From Lederbergia graminis (GTDB lineage: Bacteria > Bacillota > Bacilli > Bacillales > Bacillaceae_C): 64,000 nt of DNA. The notes under the pieces are model-generated. The model was not told the DNA's origin and made no database searches. It saw nothing but the letters and a program-made list of their open reading frames with translations. The position numbers and the translations under genes were made by a program. Below are positions 16,913 through 25,201 of the stretch, one piece after another; within the stretch, counting starts at the first letter, position 1; the number at the start of each line of letters is the position of its first letter. The DNA is taken from the NCBI RefSeq assembly GCF_042655485.1, contig NZ_JBHSMC010000001.1, positions 744,001 to 808,000 on the forward strand, written 5' to 3'.

Positions 16913-18322
16913 TTACATAATATGGATTGGAGTTCCTAAAGCAACTTCCGCTGCTTCCATCGTAATTTCACCTAAAGTAGGGTGAGCATGGATTGTTAAA
17001 GCAATATCTTCAGCTGTCATTCCCGCTTCAATTGCTAGACCAATCTCAGCGATCATATCAGATGCACTTGCACCAGCAATTTGACCACCAATGATTACTC
17101 CATCTTCTTTACGAGTCACAAGCTTTAAGAATCCATCTGTGTTGTTTAAAGCGAGAGCACGGCCATTAGCTGCAAATGGGAACTTAGCAGCAACAACTTC
17201 TAACCCTTCTTCTTTTGCTTGTTTTTCAGTATAACCAACAGTCGCAAGCTCTGGTTCAGAGAATACAACAGCAGGTATTCCTAAATAATCAATTTCAGAA
17301 GGCTCACCAGCAATAGCTTCGGCTGCAATTTTAGCTTCATAAGATGCTTTATGAGCAAGTTGAGGTCCTGGAACAATATCACCGATTGCATAGATATTCG
17401 GTACATTTGTACGACATTGTTGATCGACTTCAATTACACCACGATCTGTCATCTTAATGCCAACTTGTTCAAGGCCTATTTCGTCTGTATTTGGACGACG
17501 ACCAACCGTTACTAGGACATAATCAGCTTCAATTGTTTTCTCTTCTCCATTTGCTTCATACGTTACAACTACACTGTCTTCTTTTTCTTCTGCGCCTTTT
17601 GCCATTGCACTTGTAACAATTTCTGCGCCTTTATTTTTCAAGTTCTTCACAACAACAGAAGTCATTTGTTTTTCAAATGCACCAGCAAATAATTCACTGC
17701 TACCTTCAAGAATGGTAATTTCAGTTCCGAAGTTAGCATATGCAGTTCCAAGTTCTACTCCGATAACTCCACCACCAATAATCACTAATTTCTTAGGGAT
17801 TTCAGGTAAGTTTAATGCACCTGTTGAATTGATGATGCGCTTTGAGTATTTAAATGATGGTATTTCAATAGGACGGGATCCAGTTGCAATAATCGCATGC
17901 TTGAAAGTATATGTTTGTGCAGATGATTCATCCATTACGCGTAATGTATTTTCATCCACAAAATATGCTTCACCTTTAACGATGTCAACTTTATTACCTT
18001 TTAATAAACCACCAACACCTGATGTAAGTTTGTTTACAACTTGACCTTTCCATTCTTGTACTTTAGAAAAATCAACTGATACATTATCAGCAGTAATACC
18101 AATATTATCAGAGTGTTTAGCTGTTTCATAACGATGACTAGCAGTAATCAGTGCTTTTGATGGAATACAACCAACATTTAGACATACGCCACCCAAATCA
18201 GCTTTTTCTACAATCGTTACTTTTTGGCCAAGTTGTGCTGCACGAATTGCAGCTACATACCCGCCTGGTCCTGCTCCAATGACAATTGTATCTGTTTCGA
18301 TCGGAAAATCCCCTACTACCAT
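16913..18322 (-). CDS. pdhD: Dihydrolipoyl dehydrogenase (E3 of pyruvate dehydrogenase)
   Basis: FAD-dependent disulfide oxidoreductase (469 aa) that reoxidises the lipoyl groups of E2 with NAD+. N-terminal FAD motif GAGPGGYVAAIRA, redox disulfide GGVCLNVGCIPSK, NAD-binding GGGVIGVELG, second FAD motif AIGDI, and active-site HAHPTLGE near the C terminus. It starts 4 nt after the pdhC stop with GGAGG upstream. Last gene of pdhABCD. Confidence 0.97.
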   Translation of the reverse strand: MVVGDFPIETDTIVIGAGPGGYVAAIRAAQLGQKVTIVEKADLGGVCLNVGCIPSKALITASHRYETAKHSDNIGITADNVSVDFSKVQEWKGQVVNKLTSGVGGLLKGNKVDIVKGEAYFVDENTLRVMDESSAQTYTFKHAIIATGSRPIEIPSFKYSKRIINSTGALNLPEIPKKLVIIGGGVIGVELGTAYANFGTEITILEGSSELFAGAFEKQMTSVVVKNLKNKGAEIVTSAMAKGAEEKEDSVVVTYEANGEEKTIEADYVLVTVGRRPNTDEIGLEQVGIKMTDRGVIEVDQQCRTNVPNIYAIGDIVPGPQLAHKASYEAKIAAEAIAGEPSEIDYLGIPAVVFSEPELATVGYTEKQAKEEGLEVVAAKFPFAANGRALALNNTDGFLKLVTRKEDGVIIGGQIAGASASDMIAEIGLAIEAGMTAEDIALTIHAHPTLGEITMEAAEVALGTPIHIM

Positions 18323-18326
18323 TATT

Positions 18327-19610
18327 TTACGCCTCCATTAATAAAAGTTCAGGATCACTTAGTAGTCGTTTAATTTGGTTAAGTGCATTTTGAGCAGTTG
18401 CGCCATCAATTGCACGGTGGTCAAAGCTTAGTGATAGAGCTAATACTCTAGCTGCAACTATTTCTCCATTTTTAACAACTGGTTTTTCTGCAATTCTACC
18501 AATACCTAAGATAGCGACTTCTGGATGGTTGATAACTGGAGTGAACCATTGACCTCCTGCAGAACCAATATTAGAAATTGTGCAAGACGCACCTTTCATT
18601 TCATTTGGAGCAAGTTTTCCATCACGTGCTTTAGCAGCAAGTTCATTAATTTCATTTGAAATAGCAAATACAGATTTTTGATCCGCATTCTTAACAACTG
18701 GAACTAGGAGACCTTTTTCCGTATCAGCCGCGATTCCGATATTGTAATAATGCTTTTGTACGATTTCATCTGTTTTGTCGTCAATTTCAGTGTTCAGAAC
18801 AGGATACTCACGTAATGCACTTACAAGAGCTTTCACTACATAAGGTAAGAATGTTAATTTAATACCTTTTTCAGCAGCAATATCTTTGAATTTCTTACGG
18901 TGATCCCAAAGTTTAGATACATCAACTTCATCCATTAATGTAACATGTGGTGCAGTATGTTTGGAATTTACCATCGCTTTAGCAATAGCTTTACGGATTC
19001 CACTCATCTTCTCACGTGTTTCTGGGAAATTACCTTCTGGAATTGCAGGTTTCGCTGCAGCAGTAGTAGTTTCAGCTTTTGGTTCTTCAACAGTCTCTGC
19101 TGTAGCTGCTGCAGGTTGTCCACCAGATACAAATGTATCAACATCTTCTTTTAAGATACGGCCGTTTTTACCTGATCCAGTAACCTTTTGAATATCTACA
19201 CCTTTTTCACGTGCATATTTACGAACAGATGGCATTGCAATAACACGTGTGTTAGGATCTGCAGCTTCTTCACTTGCACTAACAGCTTCTTTAGTAGCTG
19301 GAGCTTCCGCTTCTTGTGCAGGTTGTTCTGGTTCCTCTCCAGAGTCCCCTTTGAATTGAAGATCTTCATATCCAGGAGCATCAAATTTAATTAGTACGTC
19401 ACCAACAGTAGCAGTTGCACCTTCTTCAACTAATATTTCCAAGACAGTACCTGCTACTGGAGAAGGAAGTTCTACTACAGCTTTATCATTTTGCACTTCA
19501 CATAGAACATCATCTTCTTCTACTTTATCTCCTGGTTTAATAAACCATTTTACGATATCGCCTTCGTGGATACCTTCACCGATATCTGGCATTTTAAATT
19601 GAAATGACAT
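18327..19610 (-). CDS. pdhC: Dihydrolipoamide acetyltransferase (E2 of pyruvate dehydrogenase)
   Basis: 427 aa. One N-terminal lipoyl domain (residues 1-80; the modified lysine in QNDKAVVELPSP), an Ala/Glu-rich linker, a peripheral-subunit-binding domain (AMPSVRKYAREKGVDIQKVTGSG), another linker, and the acetyltransferase core ending with catalytic FDHRAIDGA. It forms the structural core of the complex. The ribosome binding site AGGAGG is perfect. It is separated from pdhB by 44 nt. Confidence 0.97.
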   Translation of the reverse strand: MSFQFKMPDIGEGIHEGDIVKWFIKPGDKVEEDDVLCEVQNDKAVVELPSPVAGTVLEILVEEGATATVGDVLIKFDAPGYEDLQFKGDSGEEPEQPAQEAEAPATKEAVSASEEAADPNTRVIAMPSVRKYAREKGVDIQKVTGSGKNGRILKEDVDTFVSGGQPAAATAETVEEPKAETTTAAAKPAIPEGNFPETREKMSGIRKAIAKAMVNSKHTAPHVTLMDEVDVSKLWDHRKKFKDIAAEKGIKLTFLPYVVKALVSALREYPVLNTEIDDKTDEIVQKHYYNIGIAADTEKGLLVPVVKNADQKSVFAISNEINELAAKARDGKLAPNEMKGASCTISNIGSAGGQWFTPVINHPEVAILGIGRIAEKPVVKNGEIVAARVLALSLSFDHRAIDGATAQNALNQIKRLLSDPELLLMEA

Positions 19611-19654
19611 TGATTTTCAACCTCCTGTTTATTCATAATCGAATTCTTGGTGTC

Positions 19655-20632
19655 TTAATATTCTAGTACTTTTTTAGCAGTTTCGATGATATCTTTGTGA
19701 TTTGGTAACCACACAGGTTCTGCTTGAGAGAATGGATATACAGTATCAGGTGCTGCTACACGTAACACAGGTGCTTCTAAGCTTAAGATAGCTCTGTCAT
19801 TAATCTCAGCAACAACATTTGCTGCAATTCCTGCTTGTTTTTGTGCTTCTTGGACAACGATAGCTCGATTTGTTTTTTCAACAGAAGCAATGATTGTTTC
19901 GATATCTAGTGGGCTAACAGTACGTAAGTCAATTACTTCTACTGAATAACCTTCTTTTTCTAATTCTTCCGCAGCTTTAAGAGAATCATGAACCATTGCA
20001 CCATAAGTAACGATAGATAGGTCAGAACCTTCTCTTTTCACTTCTGCTTTACCTAATGGAATTGTGTATTCCTCTTCAGGTACTTCTTGACGGAATGAAC
20101 GATAAAGTTTCATATGTTCTAAAAAGATAACTGGATCATTATCACGAATCGCAGAGATCAATAGACCTTTTGCATCATAAGGTGTTGAAGGAATAACAAC
20201 TTTCAAACCAGGTTGCTGTGCCATCAGACCTTCTAAACTGTCCGCATGCATTTCTGGTGTATGAACACCACCGCCAAATGGTGAACGAATTGTAATTGGA
20301 GCATGATATGTTCCACCTGAACGATATCTCCAACGAGCCATTTGTCCACTAATGGAGTCCATTACTTCATATACAAAGCCAAAGAATTGAATTTCCGGAA
20401 CAGGGCGGTACCCTTGTGTAGTCAATCCAATAGCCAATCCGCCGATGCCTGATTCGGCAAGAGGTGTATCAAAAACACGATCTTCGCCAAATTCTTTCTG
20501 AAGACCCTCTGTAGCACGGAAAACCCCTCCGTTTACGCCAACGTCTTCACCAAAAACTAAAACATTTTCATCGTTGCGCAATTCAGTGCGAAGCGCATCC
20601 GTGATAGCTTGAATCATAGTCATTTGCGCCAT
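19655..20632 (-). CDS. pdhB: Pyruvate dehydrogenase E1 component, beta subunit
   Basis: 325 aa, equal to B. subtilis PdhB and very similar throughout (MAQMTMIQAITDALRTEL, FGEDVGVNGGVFRATEGLQ, FDTPLAESGIGG). Forms the heterotetrameric E1 with PdhA, contributing to the thiamine-diphosphate site. Only 3 nt separate it from the pdhA stop; AAGGAG lies within the end of pdhA. Confidence 0.97.
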   Translation of the reverse strand: MAQMTMIQAITDALRTELRNDENVLVFGEDVGVNGGVFRATEGLQKEFGEDRVFDTPLAESGIGGLAIGLTTQGYRPVPEIQFFGFVYEVMDSISGQMARWRYRSGGTYHAPITIRSPFGGGVHTPEMHADSLEGLMAQQPGLKVVIPSTPYDAKGLLISAIRDNDPVIFLEHMKLYRSFRQEVPEEEYTIPLGKAEVKREGSDLSIVTYGAMVHDSLKAAEELEKEGYSVEVIDLRTVSPLDIETIIASVEKTNRAIVVQEAQKQAGIAANVVAEINDRAILSLEAPVLRVAAPDTVYPFSQAEPVWLPNHKDIIETAKKVLEY

Positions 20633-20635
20633 GGC

Positions 20636-21751
20636 TTACTTCGACTCCTTCTCTTTATAAATTTCATACTGTTCTTGTAAGTTTACAGGTAACTCCTCAA
20701 ACATATTTGTAATTAAATCTGTTACTTTTTGCTTAGGAGTATCATCAGCCTGTTTAATTGCCTGTTTAATTTCTTCCTTCGCTTGTTCGATTACTTCGTT
20801 TTCTTTCTCTTCAGTCCAAAGACCTTTAGATTCAAGATAAATTCGGAAACGAACTAGTGGATCTTTCTTTTCCCACTCACTGTCTGTATCGGATGTACGG
20901 TAACGTGTTGGATCATCCCCAGCCATTGTATGTGGACCGTAACGATAGCACATTGTTTCAATTAAAGTTGGGCCACCACCATTAATTGCTCGTTCACGCG
21001 CTTCTTTTACTACAGCATAAACTGCAAGTGGATCCATACCGTCTACTAATACTCCTGGAATCCCAGCAGCAACTGCTTTTTGTGCGATTGTTGTAGCTGC
21101 AGTTTGTTTTTCACGTGGAGTAGAAATAGCAAACTGGTTATTTTGCACGATAAATACAGCTGGTGCACCGTATGCTCCTGCAAAGTTAATTCCTTCATAG
21201 AAGTCACCTTGAGAAGAACCACCATCACCTGTGTATGTAACAGCGACTGCTTTTTTACCACGCTTTTTGAATCCAAGTGCTACTCCAGCTGCTTGAACAT
21301 ATTGAGCACCAATAATAATTTGAGGTGAAATAACATTTACACCTTCAGGAATTTGGTTACCTACAAAATGGCCACGGGAGAATAAGAATGCTTGATATAA
21401 TGGAAGACCATGCCAAACGATTTGTGGAACATCACGATATCCAGGTAAGATAAAGTCTTCTTTTTCTAGTGCAAATTGAGAAGCTATTTGAGAAGCTTCT
21501 TGACCTGCTGTAGGTGCATAAAAGCCTAGACGCCCTTGTCTGTTTAAAGAAATACTACGTTGATCGAGAATTCGCGTATATACCATGCGACGCATTAATT
21601 CAACTAGTTGATCATCAGATAAGTCAGGCATTGCCGCATCATTGACAATCTCACCTTTTTCATTCAAAACCTGAACCATTGAAAATTGACTTTCAATATT
21701 TTCGAGCGTTTTTACTGCATCGAATTGTGCCTTCTTTGTTTTAGAAGCCAT
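20636..21751 (-). CDS. pdhA: Pyruvate dehydrogenase E1 component, alpha subunit
   Basis: Thiamine-diphosphate-dependent subunit that decarboxylates pyruvate. The ThDP motif runs from GDGGSSQGDFYEG to VQNNQFAIS, and the phosphorylation-loop equivalent RYGPHTMAGDDPTRYR is present. The ATG at 21751 (MASKTKK, AGGTGG 5 nt upstream) gives 371 aa, the length of B. subtilis PdhA. A GTG three codons earlier is possible. First gene of the operon; ykyA lies upstream, as in B. subtilis. Confidence 0.97.
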   Translation of the reverse strand: MASKTKKAQFDAVKTLENIESQFSMVQVLNEKGEIVNDAAMPDLSDDQLVELMRRMVYTRILDQRSISLNRQGRLGFYAPTAGQEASQIASQFALEKEDFILPGYRDVPQIVWHGLPLYQAFLFSRGHFVGNQIPEGVNVISPQIIIGAQYVQAAGVALGFKKRGKKAVAVTYTGDGGSSQGDFYEGINFAGAYGAPAVFIVQNNQFAISTPREKQTAATTIAQKAVAAGIPGVLVDGMDPLAVYAVVKEARERAINGGGPTLIETMCYRYGPHTMAGDDPTRYRTSDTDSEWEKKDPLVRFRIYLESKGLWTEEKENEVIEQAKEEIKQAIKQADDTPKQKVTDLITNMFEELPVNLQEQYEIYKEKESK

Positions 21752-22172
21752 TGAAGCCACCTACCCTTTCTAATCAAATATTTGTTTACGGATTATTAAA
21801 GAGTAAGATTTCATTCTATTTCTTTAATATGCCGTTTTCCATACTAGTATAGGTTTTCCACATTTCTTCAGAAGAAAAACAGAAAAACTTTCCCATCTAA
21901 AATTACAAACTGTACTAATGATTTTTTAAAAAAATATAATACAATACTTGCATAATTAAGAGTACATGAAAACCACTTTTTCGTCAATAAATTTACTTTG
22001 ACCTACGAAATACTGAATTTCCAGAATTTTAATTTCTAAAACTGTACTAATAGAATTTCGTAAACTGTTTTATAAAAAAACTTTTTTTGTGCATCTGTTA
22101 TACATTACAATTTATTCCAACCAATACCAAAAACAGGAAACGATACTCTTATCGTTTCCTGTTTTTCTTGTT
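21752..22172. other. pdhA upstream region
   Basis: About 420 bp without a gene, very A+T-rich. It contains the ykyA terminator (22131-22164) and two direct copies of AAACTGTACTAAT (21907-21919 and 22039-22051). No promoter for pdhA could be assigned with confidence. Confidence 0.5.
22131..22164 (-). terminator. Terminator after ykyA
   Basis: 15-bp perfect stem from AAACAGGAAACGATA (22131-22145) to 22150-22164 with a 4-nt loop, flanked by A and T runs. Confidence 0.9.
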
Positions 22173-22823
22173 TTACACTTCAGAAGTGATGTTTAATCCA
22201 GAATCTTTATAAAACTGTAGTTTTGCTTCATTAAATTTATCTGTTGCTTCATTAAACTTTTCATTTGCTTCTTTTACTTTTTCATATGTCTCATTACGGG
22301 CTTCAATTTGTGCTAATAAATCTTCTTCTTTAAGATTTTCATCTTTTAACAATTCATAAATCTTACGATCCTCTGCAAGAACATTTATATTAGCGGTATA
22401 TAATTCTTCATATGCTTGATATCGCTCATCCATAATACTTTTTAAGTCTTCTGCTTGCTTCTTTAAATCAGCATCTTTTATTTTTTCCATTTCATCTACT
22501 ATTTTATTAAATTCGTCATAAGATGAAGAAATGGATTCTTTTTCTTTATTAATATGCTCTTCTCTCTTATCTATATTTTCTAATGCATTATTAGATAGAG
22601 TAGAGATTTGTTCAAATTCCTTTAATCCAAGCGCAATGATTTCATCAAAAAGATTCTTTTCTTCTTCTACTAGGTCAGCAATAGGCTTCTGCTGATCCTC
22701 AAAAACTTTTTCTTCCTGAGCACTTGCTTCAATTATTTCATAAATGGTTTCTTCAGGTGATGTACACCCAGCTAAAATTACCGAAAAAATAAATATAAGA
22801 ATTGCTATATATTGCTTTTTCAT
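22173..22823 (-). CDS. ykyA: YkyA-like putative cell-wall binding lipoprotein
   Basis: 216-residue lipoprotein: signal peptide, lipobox ILAGC, then a long, highly charged, mostly helical (coiled-coil) region rich in Glu and Lys. Family and position upstream of pdhA match B. subtilis YkyA. Probably anchored at the outer face of the membrane; precise function unknown. A perfect AGGAGGG before the ATG at 22823 overrides the longer frame from 22847. Confidence 0.88.
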   Translation of the reverse strand: MKKQYIAILIFIFSVILAGCTSPEETIYEIIEASAQEEKVFEDQQKPIADLVEEEKNLFDEIIALGLKEFEQISTLSNNALENIDKREEHINKEKESISSSYDEFNKIVDEMEKIKDADLKKQAEDLKSIMDERYQAYEELYTANINVLAEDRKIYELLKDENLKEEDLLAQIEARNETYEKVKEANEKFNEATDKFNEAKLQFYKDSGLNITSEV

Positions 22824-22873
22824 CCAAACCCTCCTAACCTTTTCCATTAATACTATACCGAGATATACTTAAT

Positions 22874-22902
22874 TTGACAACATTCTTGAAAATAAATAAG
22901 AT
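22874..22902 (+). promoter_or_regulatory. Candidate sigma-A promoter for def
   Basis: TTGACA (22874-22879), 17 nt, TAAGAT (22897-22902), about 75 bp upstream of the def start codon on the same strand. Confidence 0.5.
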
Positions 22903-22977
22903 GTTTTTATTCAGCTATTATTTTTTATTTTGATATACTTACTATATTATTATATTCGATTTTTTAGGAGTGATGAA

Positions 22978-23532
22978 ATGATTCTTATGAAAGACATCGT
23001 AAGAGAAGATCATCCGATACTTCGAAAAGTAGCAGATGAAGTCTCTCTTCCCCCTAGTAATGAGGATAAAAATACGTTAAAAGAAATGCGAGAGTACTTA
23101 CTAAATAGTCAAGATCCTGAACTAAGTGTTAAATATAACCTACGCCCTGGTGTTGGACTTGCTGCCCCACAGATTAATATATCGAAAAGAATGTTTGCAA
23201 TTTATTTAGAAGATAACGAAAAGTTATATGACTATGCATTAATAAATCCCAAAATTATTAGTCACTCTGTTGAAAAAGCATACTTAACAAGTGGAGAAGG
23301 CTGCTTATCTGTAGATCGTAATGTGCCAGGGTACGTACATCGATATGCACGAATCACTATCACTGGTTATGACGTGAACACTGAGCAAGAAGTAAAACTA
23401 CGTTTAAAAGGATTACCCGCAATCGTGTTTCAACATGAGTTGGATCATTTAAATGGTGTTATGTTTTATGATCATATTAATCCAGAAAACCCTTTTCAAA
23501 TTGAAGAAGGTGCCAAACCAATTAATAGGTAG
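22978..23532 (+). CDS. def: Peptide deformylase
   Basis: Fe/Zn hydrolase that removes the formyl group from nascent proteins. 184 aa, the same length as B. subtilis DefB (YkrB). The three signature motifs are present: GVGLAAPQ (58-65), EGCLSV with metal ligand C109, and QHELDH with ligands H153 and H157 and catalytic E154. Start at 22978 is set by AGGAG; the frame from 22930 is an upstream extension. It carries the ~15-residue insertion of type 2 deformylases. Confidence 0.97.
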   Translation: MILMKDIVREDHPILRKVADEVSLPPSNEDKNTLKEMREYLLNSQDPELSVKYNLRPGVGLAAPQINISKRMFAIYLEDNEKLYDYALINPKIISHSVEKAYLTSGEGCLSVDRNVPGYVHRYARITITGYDVNTEQEVKLRLKGLPAIVFQHELDHLNGVMFYDHINPENPFQIEEGAKPINR

Positions 23533-23573
23533 ATACTAGTATTTGTGCGGATATTCCTGTTGCAGAAATACAC

Positions 23574-23695
23574 TTCGCTTTCCCGGGCATAGAAAATTGA
23601 TAAACGCTTGGAACTTGAAGGAAGGCTAATCTCATAACATCCTGTTTGCAGGCGAAGCGACGAACTGTCGCTTCGCCTGCACTAGTACGTCCTGT
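23574..23695 (+). repeat. Dispersed non-coding repeat, copy 1
   Basis: About 120 bp after def, ending in a very strong hairpin: GCAGGCGAAGCGAC (23648-23661) and its exact complement (23667-23680) with a 5-nt loop, then ACTAGTACGTCCTGT. The reverse complement of 46325-46475 aligns along the whole length (TTTCC.CGGGC, ACGC.TGGAACT, GGAAGGCTAAT, GCTTCGCCTGCACTAGTA). It is markedly more G+C-rich than its surroundings. No coding frame is conserved. Confidence 0.75.
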
Positions 23696-23786
23696 AAAAT
23701 AGATTACATAAAAGACTATTTTTTATTACAAACTATTTTCTCCAAAACACAGATACATCTTTTGCAATATATATTTGTCGCTGTTT

Positions 23787-24578
23787 TTATATAATTTCAA
23801 AACTGTCATCTAGAAGTCCAACCTTCTTCAAACCAACTGCAATCCCATTATTCTCTACGCGCTCCGTGACTATATCAGCATGTATTTTCACTGCCTCATG
23901 AGCATTCCCCATCGCTACACCAGTTCCAACAGTCTTTAGCATTTCAATATCATTTAAACCATCACCAAATGCATACACATCTTCCATCTTAAAACCTAAT
24001 CTTTCAATTAATATTTTAATACCTTCTGCTTTTGAACCACCTTTTGGAACAACATCCATTGCTTCTTTATGCCATCGAATGAAAGTATATATGTCCTCAA
24101 ATGCGGATAAATATTCCTCTTCATCTTCCTTTGCATATAATAATGTTTGATAAATATCTTCTTTTACATAATAATCAGGATCAACATCAGGATGTACAAG
24201 CTGAAGAGAAGCCATACTATCTGCAATTCTCTTATCTTTTTCAACATTCCCCTTTAATGTTTTTTCACTCATATAAACTAGCGGATGATTACGTTTATTT
24301 GCTTCACTAGCAAACCTTTTTAATTCTGTTGGATTAAATGGATTTTTATAGATAACTTCTTTCTCAAATACAACAAATTGACCATTAAAAGCTACATAAG
24401 AATCAATATCTAGTTCATTTATAACTTGTGTTACCATAAACGGCCCTCTACCAGTTGCTATCGCCGTATAAATACCATTTTTCTGCAATGCTTTTACTGC
24501 TGCTTTTGTTGATGACGGTAAATTTTTGTCATCATCCAACAAAGTTCCATCAATATCAAAAAACACTATTTTACTCAT
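23787..24578 (-). CDS. ykrA: Cof-type HAD phosphatase (YkrA-like)
   Basis: 263-aa HAD-superfamily hydrolase. Motif I DIDGTLLDDD holds the nucleophile aspartate; motif IV GDGLNDIEML near the C terminus binds Mg2+; a C2B-type cap lies between. Likely a sugar-phosphate or nucleotide-type phosphatase; the substrate cannot be read from sequence. AAGGAG before the ATG at 24578 fixes the start. In B. subtilis, ykrA also lies next to the deformylase gene. Confidence 0.88.
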   Translation of the reverse strand: MSKIVFFDIDGTLLDDDKNLPSSTKAAVKALQKNGIYTAIATGRGPFMVTQVINELDIDSYVAFNGQFVVFEKEVIYKNPFNPTELKRFASEANKRNHPLVYMSEKTLKGNVEKDKRIADSMASLQLVHPDVDPDYYVKEDIYQTLLYAKEDEEEYLSAFEDIYTFIRWHKEAMDVVPKGGSKAEGIKILIERLGFKMEDVYAFGDGLNDIEMLKTVGTGVAMGNAHEAVKIHADIVTERVENNGIAVGLKKVGLLDDSFEII

Positions 24579-24755
24579 TTTACAGCTCCTTAAAAGTTTA
24601 ATACCAATCTTTACTAGTATAATTTTTGAGTGACTTTTCATAATGAGCATATAATAAATTTAACAAAAATGCACAAAATGAGCGCTTATCATAGTAAGTT
24701 ACTTTTACTTTAGACAACAATCGGTTAAAATAGAATAATAAGGAGTGAACCCACA

Positions 24756-24827
24756 ATGTTTAAGAGGCTACGTAAGAAGCTTTTAAAACAGTGGAAAGAT
24801 TTACTTAGAAAAAAAACAATTGCCTAA
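24756..24827 (+). CDS. Candidate 23-residue cationic amphipathic peptide
   Basis: Starts MFKRLRKKLLKQWKD and ends RKKTIA. About ten Lys/Arg alternate with Leu, Phe and Trp, as expected of an amphipathic helix that lies on membranes or binds nucleic acid. AGGAG precedes the ATG by about 10 nt, and a terminator-like hairpin follows 14 nt after the stop, so it looks like an independent unit. I do not recognise a family. It could be a small membrane-associated protein, a toxin-like peptide or chance. Confidence 0.4.
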   Translation: MFKRLRKKLLKQWKDLLRKKTIA

Positions 24828-24837
24828 TTCAATTTTT

Positions 24838-24875
24838 ATAAGTCCCTCTCATATAAGAGGGCTTATTTATTGGAA
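24838..24875 (+). terminator. Terminator after the 23-codon ORF
   Basis: TAAG(T)CCCTC and GAGGGCTTA arms, one bulged base, 8-nt loop, followed by TTTATT. Confidence 0.6.
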
Positions 24876-24987
24876 GGATTCTGTATTACTAGGTTATCTC
24901 ATCTTATAAAAATCCTTTAATAAAAATATGCCTGTAATAGCTGCTAAGCTTTATATATTACAAAACTAATGAAATGGAGAGATTCAC

Positions 24988-25200
24988 ATGATTTTTAAAG
25001 TATATTATCAGGAAAGTAAAACTGAAGTTCCAGTTCGAGAAAACACTAAAACATTATATATGGAAGGAGAAAACGAACGAGAAATTAGAGAAAAATTACA
25101 AGGTAAAGATATAAATATCGAATTAGTTCAGCTCCTTGAAGGTGCTTACCTCGAATATGAAAAACAAAGTGAGAACTTCAAAATACAGGAGAATGTTTAA
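24988..25200 (+). CDS. rpoY: RNA polymerase epsilon subunit
   Basis: 70-residue acidic protein (MIFKVYYQESKTEVPVRENT, ...LEGAYLEYEKQSENFKI), typical of the Firmicute epsilon subunit (YkzG/RpoY) that binds core RNA polymerase. It is directly followed by rnjA with one nt between the stop and the rnjA ATG, the conserved arrangement of these two genes. Confidence 0.94.
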   Translation: MIFKVYYQESKTEVPVRENTKTLYMEGENEREIREKLQGKDINIELVQLLEGAYLEYEKQSENFKIQENV

Positions 25201-25201
25201 T

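Larger units (their letters stand above)
24579..24987. other. Gap between ykrA and rpoY
   Basis: This 409-bp interval holds a 23-codon ORF with its own Shine-Dalgarno and terminator (24756-24875). The remainder is A+T-rich sequence with no other feature I can support. Confidence 0.5.
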
